This document shows positions 24,904-33,070 of a DNA stretch of 64,000 nucleotides, one piece after another (within the stretch, counting starts at the first letter, position 1; each line of letters opens with the position of its first letter). The stretch covers positions 1-64,000 of the forward strand of contig JAEUKE010000233.1 of NCBI GenBank assembly GCA_016794345.1, written 5' to 3'. The DNA comes from Myxococcales bacterium. Lineage in GTDB: Bacteria > Myxococcota_A > Polyangia > Polyangiales > Polyangiaceae. A program made the position numbers and the translations under genes. Below the pieces are notes generated by a model. That model was not told the origin of the DNA and did no database searches. It saw only the letters and a program-made list of their open reading frames with translations.

Positions 24904-25548
24904 ATGGCTTGCATCCTTGGGCCTGGAAGGCCTCTTGTCTTCGTCTTGTCGGCTGCGCTCCTCATGGTCGCTGTCGACGCGTCCGCGGGCGGTGGTGGTG
25001 CAGGTGGTGGCGAGCCGCCAGGCGGCGGAGGTCAGGGCCCCGGCGGCGGTGGTGGTGGGCTCGGCGGTGAAGGGCCCGGCGGCGGTGAGGTCGGTGGGAG
25101 CGGCGGGGCAGGTGGTGGCGCGCCGGACCTCGACGGCGACGGGTACACGGCCGACGTCGACTGCGACGACGACAAAGCCTGGGTCAATCCCGGCGCGCAG
25201 GAGTCGTGTGACAACGTCGACGGCAATTGCGACGGCATCGTCGACACGGACCTGATGAAGACCGTGTACGTGGACCAGGACAAGGACGGTTTCGGCACGA
25301 CGCCCGTCCAGGGATGCGAGGTGATCGGCTACGCAGATCGAGACGGAGACTGCGACGACACGAGCGCCTACACCAACCCGTGGGCGTCGGAGAAGCTGGA
25401 CGACGGAAGGGACAACGACTGCGATCCGAACACGCCCGACCATTATCCGGACGACTCGGGCTTCGGCCCCGTTCCGAGCGCCGTGAGCGGCGTCCTCCTC
25501 GCTGGCTGGATGGGGCTCTCCGCATGGCGACGTCGGCGCCGCTCCTGA
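24904..25548 (+). CDS. MopE-type secreted protein with Gly-rich region and C-terminal sorting-like tail
   Basis: 214 residues. A signal peptide (RPLVFVLSAALLMVAVDASA) is followed by a low-complexity Gly/Pro region of about 45 residues. Next come two MopE repeats with putative metal-binding DxDxDG loops: DLDGDGYTADVDCDDD with ESCDNVDGNCDG, and DQDKDGFG with DRDGDCDD and DGRDNDCDP. The C-terminus is VPSAVSGVLLAGWMGLSAW followed by RRRRRS: a short Pro-bearing motif, one hydrophobic helix and an Arg cluster, the tripartite layout of PEP-CTERM-type sorting signals. The next gene, overlapping by 25 bases, encodes an exosortase-like protein. The protein is therefore probably exported, cut at the tail and transferred to a surface anchor. 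The helix could instead be a plain membrane anchor. Confidence 0.82.
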   Translation: MACILGPGRPLVFVLSAALLMVAVDASAGGGGAGGGEPPGGGGQGPGGGGGGLGGEGPGGGEVGGSGGAGGGAPDLDGDGYTADVDCDDDKAWVNPGAQESCDNVDGNCDGIVDTDLMKTVYVDQDKDGFGTTPVQGCEVIGYADRDGDCDDTSAYTNPWASEKLDDGRDNDCDPNTPDHYPDDSGFGPVPSAVSGVLLAGWMGLSAWRRRRRS

Positions 25549-26162
25549 TCGATCGAGCACAGGGCCTGGCAGCCCTCTTGCCGGTCCGGGTCGAAGATAG
25601 GCGCTTCTGGCCGCGCGCGCTCCTCGGCCTGGCGCTCCGCGCGCTCGCGCTCGAGCTCGAGTGGCCGTGGCTTCGCGCGAGCGTCTCGAGCGCCGTCGCG
25701 TGGAGCTTGCGTGGTGCGGGCGTCGACATCGAGCTTGTGAGCCGGTCGACGCTGGTGCTGGCTCCCTGGGCATTCGAGGTGACCCCCTCGTGCACGCACG
25801 TCGAGGTGGTCGGCCTCCTCGCCCCGCTGCTCTGGGATCGCAGCCGCTCGGTGGCGGTGAACGGCGCGCGCTGCCTGGCCTTCGCCGCCGTGGTCGTCGG
25901 GCTCTCCGTCGCGCGGATCGACCTCGCGATCGCGCTGCGCGCGGCTGGCCTCCCGTGGGTGGTCTCGCACGACGTGCTCCTCGGCCTGGGCTACTTCGTC
26001 GTGATGGCCATCGTGCTCGCGGGCGGCGCGTGGACGAGGAGCCCGAGCGGCGCCGCGGCCGGTTGGAGGCTCGGCGCGACCTCGCGTGCGCGCTCTGGCG
26101 TGGCGACCAGCGGAGCGGGCTCCTCGGGAGCGACCGCGTGTCCCTCGTCGTTGAAGAAGTAG
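25524..26162 (+). CDS. Exosortase/archaeosortase-family membrane protein
   Basis: 212 residues. The ATG lies 25 bases inside the MopE-type gene in another frame, which implies translational coupling. Several hydrophobic helices cover residues 31-170. The family's three catalytic residues appear in order: C90 in VTPSCTHVE, R131 in LSVARID (matching NVLRI of exosortases), and H149 in VSHDVLLGLGYF (matching FHDxxG). A conserved-looking NGAR (113-116) lies between them. The C90-R131 spacing of 41 equals that reported for archaeosortase A. Proteins of this family cleave C-terminal sorting tails after export. The last 40 residues are low-complexity and antisense to the convergent phosphatase gene, so the functional protein may end near residue 172. 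Recognised by residue pattern, not by strong overall similarity. Confidence 0.68.
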   Translation: MATSAPLLIDRAQGLAALLPVRVEDRRFWPRALLGLALRALALELEWPWLRASVSSAVAWSLRGAGVDIELVSRSTLVLAPWAFEVTPSCTHVEVVGLLAPLLWDRSRSVAVNGARCLAFAAVVVGLSVARIDLAIALRAAGLPWVVSHDVLLGLGYFVVMAIVLAGGAWTRSPSGAAAGWRLGATSRARSGVATSGAGSSGATACPSSLKK

Positions 26163-28096
26163 AGCGCCGTCCCCGCGTGAATCCCGTGGATGCTTGTCGT
26201 CTCCGGGCCGGGCGGCCGATACCATGGGCTCGTCGCTTGGCCGCCGAGCGTGTGCCAGGCGCGCTCGCCCAATGCTTCGACGGAGGGCGACCGCCCGAGG
26301 AGCGACAGCACGAGGAGCGGGATGTCGTTCTGCGAAAGCGCGAGATCGTCGAGCTCTTCCTGCGCGCGCTTCGCCAGTGAGCGGGCGGCGTCCGGGTGCG
26401 CCGCGCGCTCGAAGAGCGCCGGCGCGATCGATACGACGAGCGGAACGAGGGCGCGCGACTGGGGCGCGTCGATCCGCGAGCCACCCCAAAGGCGCCGGTC
26501 GGGGATCGAATGGTCGGCCGTTACAATGACGATGCTGTCGTCGTACAAGTCGCGCCGCTTCAGGCTTTCGAACAGCTCTGCGAGCGCCGCGTCGGCGTAG
26601 GCGAAGGTGACGAGGCGGCGCTCGTCCTCGCGGTCCGCTCCCGGTGTCGCCGTCGTGAACGCCGCCTCGGCTGCGCTCCGGACCGCCGGCGGGAGATCGT
26701 CCGGGAGCGGGAACGGGTGGTGATGCGACAGCGTGAGGACGAACGTGAACGTCGAGCCCGGAGCGGCGGCCGCCGCGTCGACCGCGGCGCCGTGGACGGC
26801 CCGGTCGGAGAGGCCCCACGCCCCTCGTGGGGCCTCGGGCGCGCGCCTCGCCTCGCGGAGGAGGTCTTCTGCGCCGTGGCGAGCCAGCCATGGTCCCAGC
26901 CCGTCGAACACCGGGTCGCCGCCGTACGCGAACCCGACGCGAAGCCCGGCGTCGGCGAGCACGTCGGGGAGACAGCGGACCGCCAAGTCCGGGAGGTCGC
27001 GGGAGAGGGTCAGACCGTACGGCAGCGTGCCGAGCCCGCAGAGCGCGGCGGCGACCCCGTGCGGGGTCCGAAGGCCCGCCGCGTAGGTATGGCGGCTCGC
27101 GAGCACCTCCGGCGCCGGCGCCGCGGAGCGGTCGTAGAGCGAGCTCAGGAGCGGGGCGAGGTTGCGTGGCGCGGACGGATTCAGCGGATGCAGGTCGTCG
27201 CCACGCATCCCCTCGAGCGCGACGAGCCAGACGTGCAGAGGACGGTCGCCGCGGCGCGACAGGATCTCTGTCGAGAGCGAGTCGAGCGTCTGGAGGAGCC
27301 GCGCGGCGCGGACGCTCGGGCTCTCGCGCTCCAGCGCGGGGAAAGCCCGCGCGAACGGGTGAGCGCCGGCTGCTGCGTCCGCAGGCGGCGGCCAGCCGAG
27401 CATCGCCGCCCCACGGGCGACCTCCTCCGACGAGGGCACGCTCCCACGCTCGAGATGCCCTCGCGGGCCGCAATCGTCGCCGAGGCAAGCGAAGGCCTCG
27501 GGCCACGCGCGCGGCGCGAGCAGATCGAATGGGCTCTCGGCCCCGGCGGACCCCAAGCCGCACGCGGTCGCGACAAGCGAGAGGAAGAGCATATGGTAGA
27601 CGGCCCCGCCTCGCGGCGTCGGGCCCGCAACGGGCCACGCCTTGAGGACGAGCACGGCAGGGAGGAGCAGCGCCGCGGTCGGGATCAGGTTCCTCGGCAA
27701 CGTGAACATCGCCGCGGAGCTCTGCATCATCTCGGGGCTGTTCCACAGGATCCTGAGGTCGACCCACGACGCGAAGACGCCGCGCGAGAGGCAAGACTCG
27801 CTGCTCGAGACGGTGAACAGCCAGAGGCCCAGCCCGGCTGCGGCCACCAGCGCCCGCGCTCGGCGAGGCCGCGCGCGCGCCAGCATGGCGCCCGAAGCCA
27901 CGAGGCCGACGAGGACGAGCGCCGAGGTCGAGTCCGCCATGAGACCGAGCAGGAACGCCCGGGTTCGAGCCCCGCCGCTCTCCTCCAGGCTCGAGAGCAC
28001 CCATCGGCTCGGTGCAATGGCGCAGACGACGACGCCACCCACGACGAGGGCGGTGCGCAGGCCCTCCCATGCTGCGCGCCGGGCGCCGCTATCCAT
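25991..28096 (-). CDS. LTA-synthase/OpgB-like alkaline phosphatase superfamily membrane protein
   Basis: 701 residues. About five N-terminal helices (residues 15-200) precede a large periplasmic domain of the sulfatase/alkaline-phosphatase fold. The recognisable blocks are WLVALEGMRGDDLHP (metal-site strand), a nucleophile region AAGLRTPHGVAAALCGLGTLPYG whose Thr matches that of OpgB/LtaS, TFVLTLSHHHPFPLP, and the C-terminal metal motif DDSIVIVTADHSIPDRR. Enzymes of this class transfer glycerophosphate or phosphoethanolamine from phospholipid to glycans. It is the third gene of a leftward operon with the radical SAM protein and a GT2, overlapping the GT2 stop by 8 bases. This fits decoration of a membrane-linked glycan. 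Its 3' end overlaps the convergent exosortase gene by 172 bases. Confidence 0.82.
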   Translation of the reverse strand: MDSGARRAAWEGLRTALVVGGVVVCAIAPSRWVLSSLEESGGARTRAFLLGLMADSTSALVLVGLVASGAMLARARPRRARALVAAAGLGLWLFTVSSSESCLSRGVFASWVDLRILWNSPEMMQSSAAMFTLPRNLIPTAALLLPAVLVLKAWPVAGPTPRGGAVYHMLFLSLVATACGLGSAGAESPFDLLAPRAWPEAFACLGDDCGPRGHLERGSVPSSEEVARGAAMLGWPPPADAAAGAHPFARAFPALERESPSVRAARLLQTLDSLSTEILSRRGDRPLHVWLVALEGMRGDDLHPLNPSAPRNLAPLLSSLYDRSAAPAPEVLASRHTYAAGLRTPHGVAAALCGLGTLPYGLTLSRDLPDLAVRCLPDVLADAGLRVGFAYGGDPVFDGLGPWLARHGAEDLLREARRAPEAPRGAWGLSDRAVHGAAVDAAAAAPGSTFTFVLTLSHHHPFPLPDDLPPAVRSAAEAAFTTATPGADREDERRLVTFAYADAALAELFESLKRRDLYDDSIVIVTADHSIPDRRLWGGSRIDAPQSRALVPLVVSIAPALFERAAHPDAARSLAKRAQEELDDLALSQNDIPLLVLSLLGRSPSVEALGERAWHTLGGQATSPWYRPPGPETTSIHGIHAGTALYFFNDEGHAVAPEEPAPLVATPERAREVAPSLQPAAAPLGLLVHAPPASTMAITTK

Positions 28097-29231
28097 AACG
28101 TCGACCCTTCCAGACCACGCCCCGGCCGCCCAATGCGCCCGCCGTGCGCGTGAGAAAGAGCGCGGCGAGCACGACGATGGCGAGCGGCCAGAGCAGCCCG
28201 TGCGTCAGCTCGTGATGGCTCACCCGCCTGAACGCCAGCGCGTTCACGAGGATGAGCGAGGCACACGCGGCCTGGGCCCACGCGAACGCCGAGTGCGGCG
28301 CTACGACCCAGGTGAGCGGCGCCACGAATGGCGACAAGAACAGCCAGAGGAGCGGCAGGATGGCGAGCCAGAGCGCGATCGGTCGGGCCGCCACGTAGGG
28401 ATGAATGGTCTTGCCCCAGCCCGCCCAGATGCCGCCGAGCCCGCGGTACATTCGCACCTCGGCGTCTTCGAAGGCCGGAACCAGCAGGAGGGGCAAGCCG
28501 AGCCTCTTGTATCGCCGTGCGAGCTCCACGTCCTCGACGATGGCCGACCGGACCGCCTCGTGTCCGCCGGCCTGCTCGTATCGAGCGCGCTCGAGCAGCA
28601 GGAGCTGTCCGTTCGCGACGGCGACGCGCGAGCGCGGTGCGCGCGCCATCCACAGGGGCTGACACAGAAAGAGGAACAACCCGATGACGGGTTGGATGAC
28701 CTTCTCCCAGAAGCTCACGTCACGCAGCCGGGGGAGCAGGCTGACCATCGCGGCTCCCCGCTCTCGAGCCAAGGCGACCATGCGTGCGAGCGCCAGCGGT
28801 GAGAGGGTGACGTCCGCGTCGACCATTGCGAAGAACGCGCCCGTCGCGGCTCCGACACCCTGGTGGATGGCCCAGCTCTTTCCCTGCCAACCGGCGGGGC
28901 GCTCTCGCCCGGAGAGGAGGCGCACTCGCGTGTCCTGCGACGCATAGGCCGCGACGATGGTCGCGGTCGCGTCCGTCGAGCGGTCGTCGACCACGAGGAT
29001 CTCGAGGTCCGGATAGCGCTGCGCGACGAGCGAGGCGAGGCACGCTCCGATGTTCTCGGCCTCGTCACGCGCGGGGACGATCACCGAGAGCCGCGGAGCC
29101 TCGTCACCGAGCCGCGGCTCCTTTGGCAGGCGAGGCGCGAGCAAGAGGTCGGCCCACGCATGCGCGAAGGCCGCGGTCGTGAGGCACAGCTGGGCCGCGA
29201 GCGCTGCGTGCGCGAGGGGCACCGCCGTCAC
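28089..29231 (-). CDS. HpnB/CrtQ-like family 2 glycosyltransferase
   Basis: 380 residues from a GTG overlapping the radical SAM stop by 4 bases. After an N-terminal hydrophobic segment come LSVIVPARDEAENIG, VVDDRSTDAT, PAGWQGKSWA, FFAMVDADVTL (DxD) and IVEDVELARRYKRLG. The C-terminus has three or four helices (ALWLAILPLLWLFLSPFV; LLWPLAIVVLAALFL). PAGWxGKxWA followed by DAD is characteristic of GT2 enzymes acting on hydrophobic acceptors such as hopanoids or carotenoids (HpnB, CrtQ). A membrane lipid acceptor is therefore likely, though no hopanoid or carotenoid genes are present here. It is probably made together with the radical SAM and LTA-synthase-like proteins. Confidence 0.85.
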   Translation of the reverse strand: MTAVPLAHAALAAQLCLTTAAFAHAWADLLLAPRLPKEPRLGDEAPRLSVIVPARDEAENIGACLASLVAQRYPDLEILVVDDRSTDATATIVAAYASQDTRVRLLSGRERPAGWQGKSWAIHQGVGAATGAFFAMVDADVTLSPLALARMVALARERGAAMVSLLPRLRDVSFWEKVIQPVIGLFLFLCQPLWMARAPRSRVAVANGQLLLLERARYEQAGGHEAVRSAIVEDVELARRYKRLGLPLLLVPAFEDAEVRMYRGLGGIWAGWGKTIHPYVAARPIALWLAILPLLWLFLSPFVAPLTWVVAPHSAFAWAQAACASLILVNALAFRRVSHHELTHGLLWPLAIVVLAALFLTRTAGALGGRGVVWKGRRYG

Positions 29232-30487
29232 GGGGTCGCGCTCGGTCTCTGACGAAGGCGCTCGATCGGCACGAGGGCCGGCCCGGAGGCAATCGAGCGG
29301 CTCTCTCCTCGCGCGGGGGAAGTGAGGTCCGGCCGGCCACGCCGGAGGAGGCCCGCCAGCCGACCCAGGTTGGGCGAAAACGGCAGCGACGTCGCGTGGC
29401 CCATTGTCTCGTGGGTGCACGTCGCGCACGCCGCGTGGTGGTTGACGTGCGCGCGCATGGCGTCGGCTCGCGGGCTGCTCCAGAGCGCGCCGAAGTCCAT
29501 CCCGACGTCTCGCAGCGAGCCGATCTGTCCCAGGTCGTGCTCGGGGAAGACCTCGCAGACCTGGACCATTCCGACAGGGTCGATGAGCGCGCCGTTCACG
29601 CCGGCCCAGCAATGAAACGACCGACTCCCCGAGACGCGCGTCTCCTCCACGTGGCGAGCGACCGTCTCCAGGTAGGCGGCGTCGGGCCGAAGGCGGCGCC
29701 AGAGCGGGCCGCTCCGCATGGAGCCGACAGCAGCATCCTGTGCTTCGCGGTACCGCGCGAGATCCACGGCCTTCAGCGATTCTCCCGCGCGAGGGTCTTG
29801 CCGTACGAGGAGGACGCAAGAGCTCGACGGCGCGAGCTCCCGCGCGGACCAGCGGACGAAGTCAGCCGCGACGTGCTGGTTGATCGCGTTCACGACGGTC
29901 GTCACCGTGAGCGAGAGGTTGGGGTAATGCCTCGCGAGCCTCTTCACCTCGCGGTACGTCCGGAGCGTCCTCTCGAACGAGCCCTTGCCGCGAATCTCGT
30001 CGTGGATCTCCTGCGGGCCGTCCATCGAGAAGCCCACGCCGAACGGCTTGAGCCGGTCGGCCCTCAAGATGGCTTCCGTCTGCGACACGACGGAGCTCTG
30101 GAGCTGGCCGTTGGTGGTCGTGGCCGCGAGCGGCACGCCGTGATTGCGGCGAAGGAGCGAGATGATCTCGCCGAGGTCCGGTCGGAGATAGGGCTCGCCG
30201 CCGCAGAACAGACCGACGGTGAAGGGGCCGAGGTGTCGGCTGAGCGCCCGGTACTCGTCGAGCGTGAGCTCGGTTGCAGGCGTCGAGGTCGCGTAATGGT
30301 AGAAGCAGTGCTGACACTTCAGCATGCAGCGGGCCGTCACCAGGAAGGAGATGGCCCATGGGGTCGGCCGCGGCGCGCGGCTGCCCGAGAGCTCGCGTCT
30401 CGCGGCACGGAAGCCGCCGAACAGGGCATGGGTCGCCCACGACGCGACGTGGGCGGCCTTCTCGAAGCTCGAACGAAGGAAGCGCAT
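29228..30487 (-). CDS. Radical SAM protein with SPASM-like C-terminal cluster domain
   Basis: 419 residues. The cluster-binding CxxxCxxC is C54-C58-C61 (ARCMLKCQHCFYH). The SAM-site GGEPYLRPD follows and the TIM-barrel strand GVGFSMDGPQEIHDEIRG is typical. The C-terminal part has further cysteines (FHCWAG, VQVCEVFPEHDLGQIG, AACATCTHE) laid out like a SPASM or twitch auxiliary cluster. Such proteins modify peptides or small molecules; HpnH-type members act on lipids. It is the first gene of an operon with a lipid-type GT2 and an LTA-synthase-like enzyme, so a modified lipid or head group is plausible, and no precursor peptide is evident. The ATG lies 75 bases from the divergent SEL1-type gene. 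Confidence 0.87.
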   Translation of the reverse strand: MRFLRSSFEKAAHVASWATHALFGGFRAARRELSGSRAPRPTPWAISFLVTARCMLKCQHCFYHYATSTPATELTLDEYRALSRHLGPFTVGLFCGGEPYLRPDLGEIISLLRRNHGVPLAATTTNGQLQSSVVSQTEAILRADRLKPFGVGFSMDGPQEIHDEIRGKGSFERTLRTYREVKRLARHYPNLSLTVTTVVNAINQHVAADFVRWSARELAPSSSCVLLVRQDPRAGESLKAVDLARYREAQDAAVGSMRSGPLWRRLRPDAAYLETVARHVEETRVSGSRSFHCWAGVNGALIDPVGMVQVCEVFPEHDLGQIGSLRDVGMDFGALWSSPRADAMRAHVNHHAACATCTHETMGHATSLPFSPNLGRLAGLLRRGRPDLTSPARGESRSIASGPALVPIERLRQRPSATP

Positions 30488-30562
30488 GAGAAGAGGGTAG
30501 CAGCCCGACGGGTTTGTCGAGCGAGCTCTACCGTCGAGAGCTCCGGTGGTACCGTCGGCTGG

Positions 30563-31306
30563 ATGCGCTCGCTCGCGGCCGTCGTATTGCTTTCCTCGTG
30601 CGCGCCTTCGCCGTCGTCGGCGCCCTCCTTGTCGATCGATCTGGCGTCGCCGACGTCGTCCGCGCGCGTTGCGCTGGACCAGCGTCCGGTCGCGACGGCG
30701 TCACCCTCGGCGGACCGCTCCGACCCCCGCGAGAAAGCAGCGGCCACGTGTGAGGCGACGGCCGATATCCAGGCGTGCACGATCGCCGCCTACGCGTACG
30801 AGTCGGGAGACGGTGTCCCGAAGGACGTCACGCGCGCGGTCGAGCTCTTCCAGAGGCTCTGCGACGAGGAGGCGGGGATCTTCCCGCAGCCGTGCCAGAG
30901 CCTCGCCGCCCACCTCCTCAGCGGCGAGGGCATCGCGAAGGACCCTGCCCGGGCCGCGCGTATCCACGCGGCTACGTGCTCCGAGGGAGTTTGCGATGCC
31001 GACGTGCTCTTCGCGCTCTGCGCGGACGCCGGCAACGGGACCTCGAACGTCGGCTGCGTGCCGCTGGCCTCCGTGCTCACCATGCCGGTCGTCGGGGCTC
31101 CGTCGAATCCGAAGCTCGCCCGGTCGCTCATCGAGGCCGCGTGCCGCCGGCGCGAGGCCGAGGCATGCCGCAAGCTCGCCGAATGGTACGCAGACGGTTG
31201 GAGCTGGGTCGACGGGACGTCGGTCCCCAAGGATCCGAAGCGCTCCCGACGTTTCCTCAAGGAGGCGTGCGACGCGGGCGACGCCTCCGCCTGTGCCGTG
31301 AAGTAG
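30563..31306 (+). CDS. SEL1-type repeat lipoprotein
   Basis: 247 residues. The N-terminus MRSLAAVVLLSSCAP has a lipobox (LLSSC), then a Ser/Ala-rich linker. From residue 65 there are SEL1/TPR-like helical pairs with regularly placed cysteines: CTIAAYAYESGDGVPKDVTRAVELF, CQSLAAHLLSGEGIAKDPARAARIH, and CRKLAEWYADGWSWVDG with KDPKRSRRFLKEACDAGD. The Cys in each repeat could be disulfide-linked as in periplasmic Sel1-like proteins. Such proteins usually serve as protein-interaction scaffolds. It is a single gene, convergent with the class V PLP enzyme, and divergent from the radical SAM operon. Confidence 0.83.
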   Translation: MRSLAAVVLLSSCAPSPSSAPSLSIDLASPTSSARVALDQRPVATASPSADRSDPREKAAATCEATADIQACTIAAYAYESGDGVPKDVTRAVELFQRLCDEEAGIFPQPCQSLAAHLLSGEGIAKDPARAARIHAATCSEGVCDADVLFALCADAGNGTSNVGCVPLASVLTMPVVGAPSNPKLARSLIEAACRRREAEACRKLAEWYADGWSWVDGTSVPKDPKRSRRFLKEACDAGDASACAVK

Positions 31307-31324
31307 CGCGTCGAGCGCGGCTCG

Positions 31325-33070
31325 TCAGTGCGGGTGGAGCGGGAGCGGGCGGCGCGACGCCATCCCTTCGCCGCGTAGCTCGGCCAAGACCTCGCTCGGC
31401 ATCGGGAACCACCGAAGCGCCTCGAAGTCCGTCGAGCGGGGCGGGTCGGCGACGGAGAGGCTCGCCAGATCCGTCGGGTCGCGCTCGAGGATCTTCTTCG
31501 CCTCCTCGATGTAGCCCTCGAGCACCCACGCGGGCTCGCGGACGTGACGCGAGCGGTACTCGAGCTTGCCCGAACGGTAGGAGACGTCCCGGAGGCTGAG
31601 CGGCGGCTCCGGGTGACCCTTCCTGTGTGTCCAGAGCCCTTGAGAGGGGATGAAGTCGTAGTCCGGCAGGAGGCGCCAGCCGGAGTTGGCGACGAGCTCG
31701 ACCCCGCGAAGGATGAACTCGAAGACGGCTTCGGAGATGAAGTAGTTGAAGTTCACGCGGACCCAGCCCGGCTTGATCCCTTCGCAGCCACGCACGATCT
31801 CGCGCTCGAACTCCCGGCTCGTCTCGAGATCGATGCCCAAGAGGCGATGCCCGTAAGGCCCTGCGCACGAGCAGCCCGCGCGCGCCTGGATGCCGAGCAG
31901 GTCGTTGAGCAGCGCGGCGACGTAGTTGTGGTGCAGGTACCTGTCGCCGTGTTTGATCACGAAGGAGACGATCGACAGCCGCCACGCGTCGTGGTTGCCG
32001 AGGATGAGGATGTTCTCGTTCTTCTCCCAGCGAGCGATGGCGCGCTTGATGAAGTCGTGCTCGCGCTCGCGGATGACGTCCGTCCCTACGGCCTCCTTCA
32101 GCTGGAAGACGAGCCCCGCGCGGATCGACTCGATGATGGCGGGGGTCCCCGCCTCCTCGCGGTGCACCGGGTCTTCCAGGTAGCGGTGCTCCTTCGTGTT
32201 CACGTACGCGACGGTGCCGCCGCCCGGCTGAGCCGGGACCGCGTTGCGGAAGAGCTTCTTCTTGGCGACGAGCACGCCCGGCGTGCCCGGACCGCCGATG
32301 AACTTGTGCGGCGAGAGGAAGATCGCGTCCTTGTAGACGAGGTGACCGTCCGGCTCGTCGTCGGCCATGTTCATCTGGATGCGCACGTAGGGGCCGGCAG
32401 CCGCGAAGTCCCAGAAGCTGAGGGCGCCGAATCGGTGCAGGAGCGACGCGACGGCGCGGGTGTCGGTGCCGATGCCGGTCACGTTCGACGCAGCGGAGAA
32501 GCTGCCGATCTTGAGCGGGCGGTTCCCGTAGCGTCCGAGCTCGCGCTCGAGCTGGGCCAGGTCGATGCGCCCGTCGGCCGACTCGTCGATCGTGACGACG
32601 TCGCAGATGGACTCGCGCCACGGCAGCTCGTTCGAGTGGTGCTCGTACGGGCCGATGAAGACCACCGGGCGCTCGTCCGCCGGGATGCGCTCCTTCAGGT
32701 GGTACTTCCGATCGAGGTCGCAGGGCAGGCGCAGGTTCATCACGTCGAGCAGCTTGTTGACCGCTCCGGTCGCGCCCGACCCGCAGAAGATGACGGCGTC
32801 GCGATCGTCGGCGCCGACCGACTCCGCGATGATGCGGCGAGCGTCCTCCCGGAAGCGGGACGTCTGCAGTCCGGTGCCCGACGACTCGGTGTGGGTGTTC
32901 GCGTAGAGCGGCATCACCTCGTCGCGGATGAAGTCCTCGATGAAGCTCAACGACCGGCCGCTCGCCGTGTAGTCCGCGTAGGTCACGCGGCGCGGTCCGT
33001 ACGGCCCGACGATGACCTGATCCTCGCCGATGATGCTGGAGCGAATGGTCTCGATGAGTCGGTCCGTCAT
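31325..33070 (-). CDS. Class V aminotransferase-fold PLP enzyme (cysteine-desulfurase-like, long form)
   Basis: 581 residues, longer than the ~400 of SufS or IscS. The core is recognisable: YADYTASGRSL, IFCGSGATGAVN, EHHSNELPWRE, DFAAAGPYV, and the Schiff-base motif LSPHKFIGGPGTPG with K256. Later comes RAGCSCAGPYGH, with a cysteine where desulfurases carry their persulfide cysteine. A C-terminal extension of about 100 residues follows. In the related CsdB/SufS group the product is persulfide and alanine, but many class V enzymes do other chemistry. Its ATG overlaps the stop of the deacetylase-fold gene (ATGA), so the two proteins are made together, which points away from general Fe-S assembly. 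No Suf or Isc partners are nearby. Confidence 0.85.
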   Translation of the reverse strand: MTDRLIETIRSSIIGEDQVIVGPYGPRRVTYADYTASGRSLSFIEDFIRDEVMPLYANTHTESSGTGLQTSRFREDARRIIAESVGADDRDAVIFCGSGATGAVNKLLDVMNLRLPCDLDRKYHLKERIPADERPVVFIGPYEHHSNELPWRESICDVVTIDESADGRIDLAQLERELGRYGNRPLKIGSFSAASNVTGIGTDTRAVASLLHRFGALSFWDFAAAGPYVRIQMNMADDEPDGHLVYKDAIFLSPHKFIGGPGTPGVLVAKKKLFRNAVPAQPGGGTVAYVNTKEHRYLEDPVHREEAGTPAIIESIRAGLVFQLKEAVGTDVIREREHDFIKRAIARWEKNENILILGNHDAWRLSIVSFVIKHGDRYLHHNYVAALLNDLLGIQARAGCSCAGPYGHRLLGIDLETSREFEREIVRGCEGIKPGWVRVNFNYFISEAVFEFILRGVELVANSGWRLLPDYDFIPSQGLWTHRKGHPEPPLSLRDVSYRSGKLEYRSRHVREPAWVLEGYIEEAKKILERDPTDLASLSVADPPRSTDFEALRWFPMPSEVLAELRGEGMASRRPLPLHPH

